Assembly: GCA_030836725.1 (NCBI GenBank)
Contig: JAUPLV010000088.1
Location: 1-8,703, forward strand
Source: Pseudomonadota bacterium
Lineage (GTDB): Bacteria; Pseudomonadota; Gammaproteobacteria; Burkholderiales; Thiobacillaceae
Direction: 5' to 3'
DNA length: 8,703 bases
Position 1 is the first letter of the stretch. The number at the start of each line of letters is the position of its first letter. Below the pieces are notes generated by a model. The model was not told where the DNA came from. It did not search any database and saw only the letters and a list, made by a program, of their open reading frames with translations. Shown here piece by piece: positions 5,818 through 8,703 of this stretch. The translations under genes and the position numbers were made by a program.

Positions 5818-6216
5818 ATGGACCTCCGTGACGCTTTGGAAGCCGCCGGCAACACTGGACCCGATACGAAGATGATCCGACTAACCCGATCGCTGAACGC
5901 CTGGGGAAAACCCGAATTCGGGGAGGTCCTCAAACAGGAAATCGAGCGGATCGATGCCTCCGCGCTGCCGTTGCAGCAGGGTCTTGCCCGCAGCAGCTAC
6001 GTCACGGACCGCCCTTTCCAGGCGATGATCATCGCTGTGCGCGAGGAGGCCGGGCTGATCCGGGTGAAGGCCGGGATTTTCTATACGGGAATCATCGCCG
6101 GCTGCAGTTGCGCCGACGACCCGACGCCGATCGACGAACTGAACGAATACTGCGTGGTGCGGTTCGACGTCGACCGGACGACGGCCGATGCCACGGTGAC
6201 GCTGTTGGCGGAATAG
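5818..6216 (+). CDS. Hypothetical protein with CSC motif
   Basis: A protein of 132 residues (from ATG 5818) or 114 (from ATG 5872). I do not recognise a named family. It has no signal peptide or membrane helix and looks like a compact acidic cytoplasmic protein. The most conserved-looking segment is residues 83-112, VKAGIFYTGIIAGCSCADDP, then TPIDELNEYC, with cysteines at 96, 98 and 112 that could bind metal or form a redox site. SLNAWGKPEF (25-34) and LPLQQGL (50-56) also look like real structured protein. Start choice is open: 5818 has only AAGGA 15 bases upstream, which is long, while 5872 has a weak GAAG but begins right before the conserved part (MIRLTRSLNAWG). It is convergent with the mlaF-like gene, with 17 bases between stop codons and no terminator hairpin visible there. 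Confidence 0.7.
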   Translation: MDLRDALEAAGNTGPDTKMIRLTRSLNAWGKPEFGEVLKQEIERIDASALPLQQGLARSSYVTDRPFQAMIIAVREEAGLIRVKAGIFYTGIIAGCSCADDPTPIDELNEYCVVRFDVDRTTADATVTLLAE

Positions 6217-6233
6217 CCGCCGCCGGACAAGCC

Positions 6234-7043
6234 TTATCGGCCGCCCGGGCCGAGTTCCAGTTCTTCCGGATAGGGCCGGCTCGGGTACTGGAAGGCGACC
6301 GGTCCATCCGGCCTGGCGTGGACGAACTGATGCACGAACGGGTCGCTGGAATCGCGCATTTCGGCGGCGTTGCCTTCGGCCACCACGACGCCGTCGTGGA
6401 TGAAATAGACGTAATCGGCAACCTTCAGCGATTCCGATACGTCGTAGGTCACCACGATCGAGGTCAGTCCCAGCGCATCGTTGAGACGCCGGATCAGGTT
6501 GGCGATGGTATTGAGCGAGATCGGATCGAGGCCGGCAAAGGGCTCGTCGTACATGATCAGCATGGGGTCGAGCGCGATCGCCCGGGCGAGCGCGACGCGG
6601 CGCTCCATGCCGCCCGACAGTTCGCTGGTGCGCAGGGCGTGGGCGCCGCGCAGGCCGACGGCGTGGAGCTTCATCAGCACCAGGTCATGGATGACGTCTT
6701 CCGGCAGGTCGGTATGCTCGCGCATCGGGTAGGCGATGTTCTCGAACACCGACAGATCGGTGAACAGGCCGCTGACCTGGAACATCATCCCCATCTTGCG
6801 CCGCATTGCGTAAAGATCGGCGTTGTTCAGCTCGTGCACCACCCGGCCATCGAATTGCACCCTGCCGCGGGACGGTTTGAGCTGGCCGCCCACGTGGCGC
6901 AACAGCGTGGTCTTGCCGCAGCCGCTGACGCCGAGAATGCCGACCACCTTGCCGCGCGGAATGGCGAGGTTGATGCCCCTGAGCACCCGATTGTCCTCGT
7001 AGGAGAAATGCAGGTCGCTGATCTCGACCAGGTTTTCCGCCAT
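6234..7043 (-). CDS. MlaF-like ABC transporter ATPase, H-loop His replaced by Tyr
   Basis: A 269-residue ABC ATPase close to MlaF, the ATPase of the MlaFEDB system that moves phospholipids between outer and inner membranes. Walker A is GVSGCGKT (38-45), Q-loop Q89, signature LSGGM (142-146), Walker B LIMYDE (162-167) and D-loop AGLDP (170-174). MlaF-specific stretches include GLFTDLSVFENIAYPMREHT (92-111), MKLHAVGLRGA (124-134) and the C-terminal DGPVAFQYP (246-254). At the H-loop the sequence is VVTYDVSES, with Tyr200 (codon at 6444-6446) where histidine normally contacts the ATP gamma-phosphate. The start is ATG 7043, two bases after the odhB stop, with GGAG eight bases upstream; a GTG at 7049 is the alternative. 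No mlaE/mlaD follows, and the next gene is convergent. It may partner with a permease elsewhere, or be a diverged paralogue, so I give no symbol. Confidence 0.88.
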   Translation of the reverse strand: MAENLVEISDLHFSYEDNRVLRGINLAIPRGKVVGILGVSGCGKTTLLRHVGGQLKPSRGRVQFDGRVVHELNNADLYAMRRKMGMMFQVSGLFTDLSVFENIAYPMREHTDLPEDVIHDLVLMKLHAVGLRGAHALRTSELSGGMERRVALARAIALDPMLIMYDEPFAGLDPISLNTIANLIRRLNDALGLTSIVVTYDVSESLKVADYVYFIHDGVVVAEGNAAEMRDSSDPFVHQFVHARPDGPVAFQYPSRPYPEELELGPGGR

Positions 7044-7045
7044 GC

Positions 7046-8185
7046 TCACTTCTCCTGCATCAGGGTTTCCGGCGCTTCCAGCGCCGCCTTAACCGCGACC
7101 AGAAACTGCACCGCGTCGCGTCCGTCGATCAGCCGGTGGTCGTAGGTGAGCGCCAGGTACATCATCGGACGGATTACAACCTGGCCGTTTTCCGCCACAG
7201 GCCGCTCCTGGATGGTGTGCATGCCGAGGATGGCCGACTGCGGCGGATTGAGAATGGGCGTGGAGAGCAGCGAGCCGAAGACGCCGCCGTTGGTGATGGA
7301 AAAGGTGCCGCCGGAGAGGTCTTCGAGGGTGAGCCTGGCCTCGCGCGCACGGCTGGCGAAGTCGGCGATGGCCGCTTCGATTGCGTCCGGCGACAGCGTC
7401 TGCGCACGGCGCAGGATCGGCACCACCAGCCCGCGCGGGCTGGAAATGGCGATGCCGATATCGACATCGCCATGCCACACGATGTCGTCACCGTCGATGG
7501 CGGCGTTGACGATGGGAAACTGCTGCATCGCCCGGCAAACCGCACGCACAAAAAACGACATGTAGCCGAGCTTGACGCCGTGCCTGACCTCGAACTCCGC
7601 CTTGAAGCACTGGCGCATCTCGTTCACCGCGGCCATGTTCACCTCGTTGAAGGTGGTGAGCATGGCCGCGGTATGCTGCGCCGCGACCAGACGCTCGGCC
7701 ACCCGCATGCGCAGGCGCGACATCGGCTCGCGTTTAATCGGTGTGGGCATCACGTTCGCCCCCTCCCCCGCCCGGGGGGAGGGTTGGGGAGAGGGAGGCG
7801 AAGCCATCGGTGTGGGCATCACGTTCGCCCCTTTATCCCCGACAGGGGGCTCCCCCGCCTGGGGAGAGGGAGAGGGGGTTGTCCGTGCCTCGTCGGGCGT
7901 TCTCGCCGGTCCGGGCTTTTCAGCTGGCGTGCTCGAAGTCGCGTTCTCGCCGGTCTCGATCACCGCCACCACCTCGTCGGCCTTGACCACGGCGCCCTCG
8001 TACTGACGAACCTCGACCAGGGTTCCCGAAGCGGGCGACGGAATTTCCAGGATCACCTTGTCGGTTTCCAGATCGACCAGGGTTTCGTCGCGCGCGACCG
8101 TCTCGCCGACCTGTTTGCGCCACGGCAGCAGGGCGCCGCTGGCGACCGAATCGGAGAGGGTCGGCACTCGCACTTCAATTTTCAT
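7046..8185 (-). CDS. odhB: 2-oxoglutarate dehydrogenase E2 (dihydrolipoyl succinyltransferase), lacking E3-binding domain
   Basis: A 379-residue E2 component that passes the succinyl group from E1 to CoA through a lipoyl-lysine in the TCA cycle. Residues 1-77 are the lipoyl domain, with the attachment site DLETDKVILEI (Lys43). Residues about 151-379 are the acyltransferase core (PMSRLRMRVAERL at the start, SSPRGLVVPILR at 248-259, LSGGTFSITNGG at 290-301, and catalytic DHRLIDG with His350 and Asp354). Between them, where family members carry a linker and a 35-residue E3-binding domain, lies only a Pro/Ala/Ser-rich segment with two GANVMPTP copies (119-126, 142-149) encoded by a DNA repeat. 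I cannot find the usual 'SPavRkl...GtGkdGRitk.D' pattern. The start is the ATG at 8185, with GGAG seven bases upstream; it overlaps the sucA end by 11 bases. Usual length is 400-420, so this copy is short. Both functional domains look intact. Confidence 0.93.
   Translation of the reverse strand: MKIEVRVPTLSDSVASGALLPWRKQVGETVARDETLVDLETDKVILEIPSPASGTLVEVRQYEGAVVKADEVVAVIETGENATSSTPAEKPGPARTPDEARTTPSPSPQAGEPPVGDKGANVMPTPMASPPSPQPSPRAGEGANVMPTPIKREPMSRLRMRVAERLVAAQHTAAMLTTFNEVNMAAVNEMRQCFKAEFEVRHGVKLGYMSFFVRAVCRAMQQFPIVNAAIDGDDIVWHGDVDIGIAISSPRGLVVPILRRAQTLSPDAIEAAIADFASRAREARLTLEDLSGGTFSITNGGVFGSLLSTPILNPPQSAILGMHTIQERPVAENGQVVIRPMMYLALTYDHRLIDGRDAVQFLVAVKAALEAPETLMQEK
7737..7831 (-). repeat. 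26-bp direct repeat pair with palindromes inside odhB
   Basis: Two exact 26-bp copies at 7737-7762 and 7806-7831 are offset by 69 bases (23 codons), so the reading frame is kept. Each is joined on its 3' side (plus strand) to a G/C-run palindrome: CCCTCCCCCG/CGGGGGGAGGG at 7761-7783 with one extra G, and GGGGG/CCCCC at 7845-7856. Both then continue into GGGGAGAGGGAG. On the coding strand they read PSPQPSPRAGEGANVMPTP-like peptide. Peptides of the PSPQPSPRAGEG type are, to my recollection, a common translation of dispersed palindromic repeats in proteobacterial genomes. This looks like a duplicated REP-like unit within the odhB linker, extending to about 7885. Confidence 0.75.
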
Positions 8186-8703
8186 GGGGAGTCTCCAGGG
8201 CGTCATCCAGCAGGGCCTGCAGTTCCGCGCGGTGAAGCGAGAGGTAACCCGACGCCGGCGCGGCGGCTGCCGGCCGCCCGGCGTAATTGAAGCGTCGGCC
8301 GGACGGCGCGCAGTGATTGAGGTGATGCAGGGTCTGGAACCACGCGCCCTGATTCATCGGCTCCTCCTGCGCCCAGACGAAAGTGGCGGCCTCCGGGTAG
8401 GCGTTCAGCACGGCGCGAAATGCGTCTTCCGGGAAGGGATAGAGCTGTTCGATCCGCACCAGCGCCACGTCGGCCAGCCCGCGTTCGGCGCGTGCCGCTT
8501 CGAGATCGAACCACACGCGGCCGCTGCAGGCCACCACGCGTTTTGCCCGATGCGGCGCGCGCGCGTCATCGATCACCGGCTGGAAGGTTCCGCCACTCAA
8601 CTCCGCCAGCGACGAGGAGGATGCCGGGTGCCGCAGCAGGCTCTTCGGACTCATGATCACCAGCGGTTTGCGTTGCGGGCGCACGATCTGCCGGCGCAGC
8701 AGA
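8175..8703 (-). CDS. sucA: 2-oxoglutarate dehydrogenase E1 component, C-terminal part
   Basis: The last 175 complete codons (plus the stop) of the thiamine-diphosphate-dependent E1 subunit, open to the end of the window, so the N-terminal three quarters lie outside. The sequence from LLRRQIVRPQRKPLVIMSPKSLLRHP through VVACSGRVWFDLE, LVRIEQLYPFPEDAF, FVWAQEEPMNQGAW, FNYAGRPAAAAPASGYLSLH to the acidic end is typical SucA/OdhA C-terminus. E1 decarboxylates 2-oxoglutarate and loads succinyl onto the lipoyl domain of OdhB, encoded directly downstream. The stop codon lies 11 bases inside the odhB coding region, consistent with translational coupling. A GTG at 8684 is internal, not a start. Confidence 0.95.
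   Translation of the reverse strand, partial: LLRRQIVRPQRKPLVIMSPKSLLRHPASSSSLAELSGGTFQPVIDDARAPHRAKRVVACSGRVWFDLEAARAERGLADVALVRIEQLYPFPEDAFRAVLNAYPEAATFVWAQEEPMNQGAWFQTLHHLNHCAPSGRRFNYAGRPAAAAPASGYLSLHRAELQALLDDALETPHEN

Noticed and set aside
6108..7145. 345-codon open frame antisense to the mlaF-like gene
   Set aside because: The minus strand encodes a full ABC ATPase with all motifs; the plus-strand frame lacks recognisable features and a ribosome-binding site.
7737..7831. Possible CRISPR from two 26-bp repeats with a 43-bp spacer
   Set aside because: There are only two copies, the spacer is itself a palindromic repeat, and everything lies in frame within odhB.
7136..8290. 384-codon open frame antisense to odhB
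   Set aside because: It is a GC-rich shadow frame, full of His/Arg/Gly with no domain, whereas the minus strand encodes a clear OdhB.

Overview
The window is GC-rich (roughly 60-65% by eye), densely coded, and reads as a stretch of a betaproteobacterial chromosome. Three things point there: an 87-residue IF-1 of the second (infA2-like) type, an IPTL-CTERM-like surface protein, and a sucA-odhB pair. A Rhodocyclales or Nitrosomonadales-type host would fit, but that is inference. I see no insertion sequence, phage gene, tRNA, rRNA or CRISPR array.

Layout. (1) 2-2886, plus strand: a three-gene cluster. It holds a RimK-like ATP-grasp ligase (5' end outside the window), a GCS2-type carboxylate-amine ligase starting on the stop codon of the first gene, and an N-formylglutamate amidohydrolase-family hydrolase 60 bp further on. 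Two ATP-dependent amide-forming enzymes beside an amide hydrolase suggest an uncharacterised small-molecule or peptide pathway. (2) 2887-3301: a 415-bp gene-free stretch with a good sigma70-type promoter about 180 nt before infA, giving it a long leader. (3) 3302-3874, plus strand: infA, then a small Cys-rich protein with two DnaJ-like CxxCxGxG motifs. (4) 3977-4342, minus strand: a small exported NrfJ-like protein. (5) 4343-5746, plus strand: a promoter, a secreted protein with a P/Homo B-like domain, a beta-sandwich of the choice-of-anchor type and a C-terminal sorting tail, then a strong intrinsic terminator. (6) 5818-6216, plus strand: a conserved-looking hypothetical. (7) 8703-6234, minus strand: the 3' end of sucA (2-oxoglutarate dehydrogenase E1), odhB (E2) and an mlaF-like ABC ATPase, tightly packed in one direction.

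Most notable. The OdhB linker carries two copies of a 26-bp direct repeat with GC-rich palindromes, and no recognisable peripheral subunit-binding (E3-binding) domain is left between the lipoyl and catalytic domains. The gene after odhB is not lpdA but an MlaF-like ATPase. That ATPase lacks an adjacent mlaE and has tyrosine where the H-loop histidine should be. The amidoligase cluster is the best candidate for an undescribed pathway.
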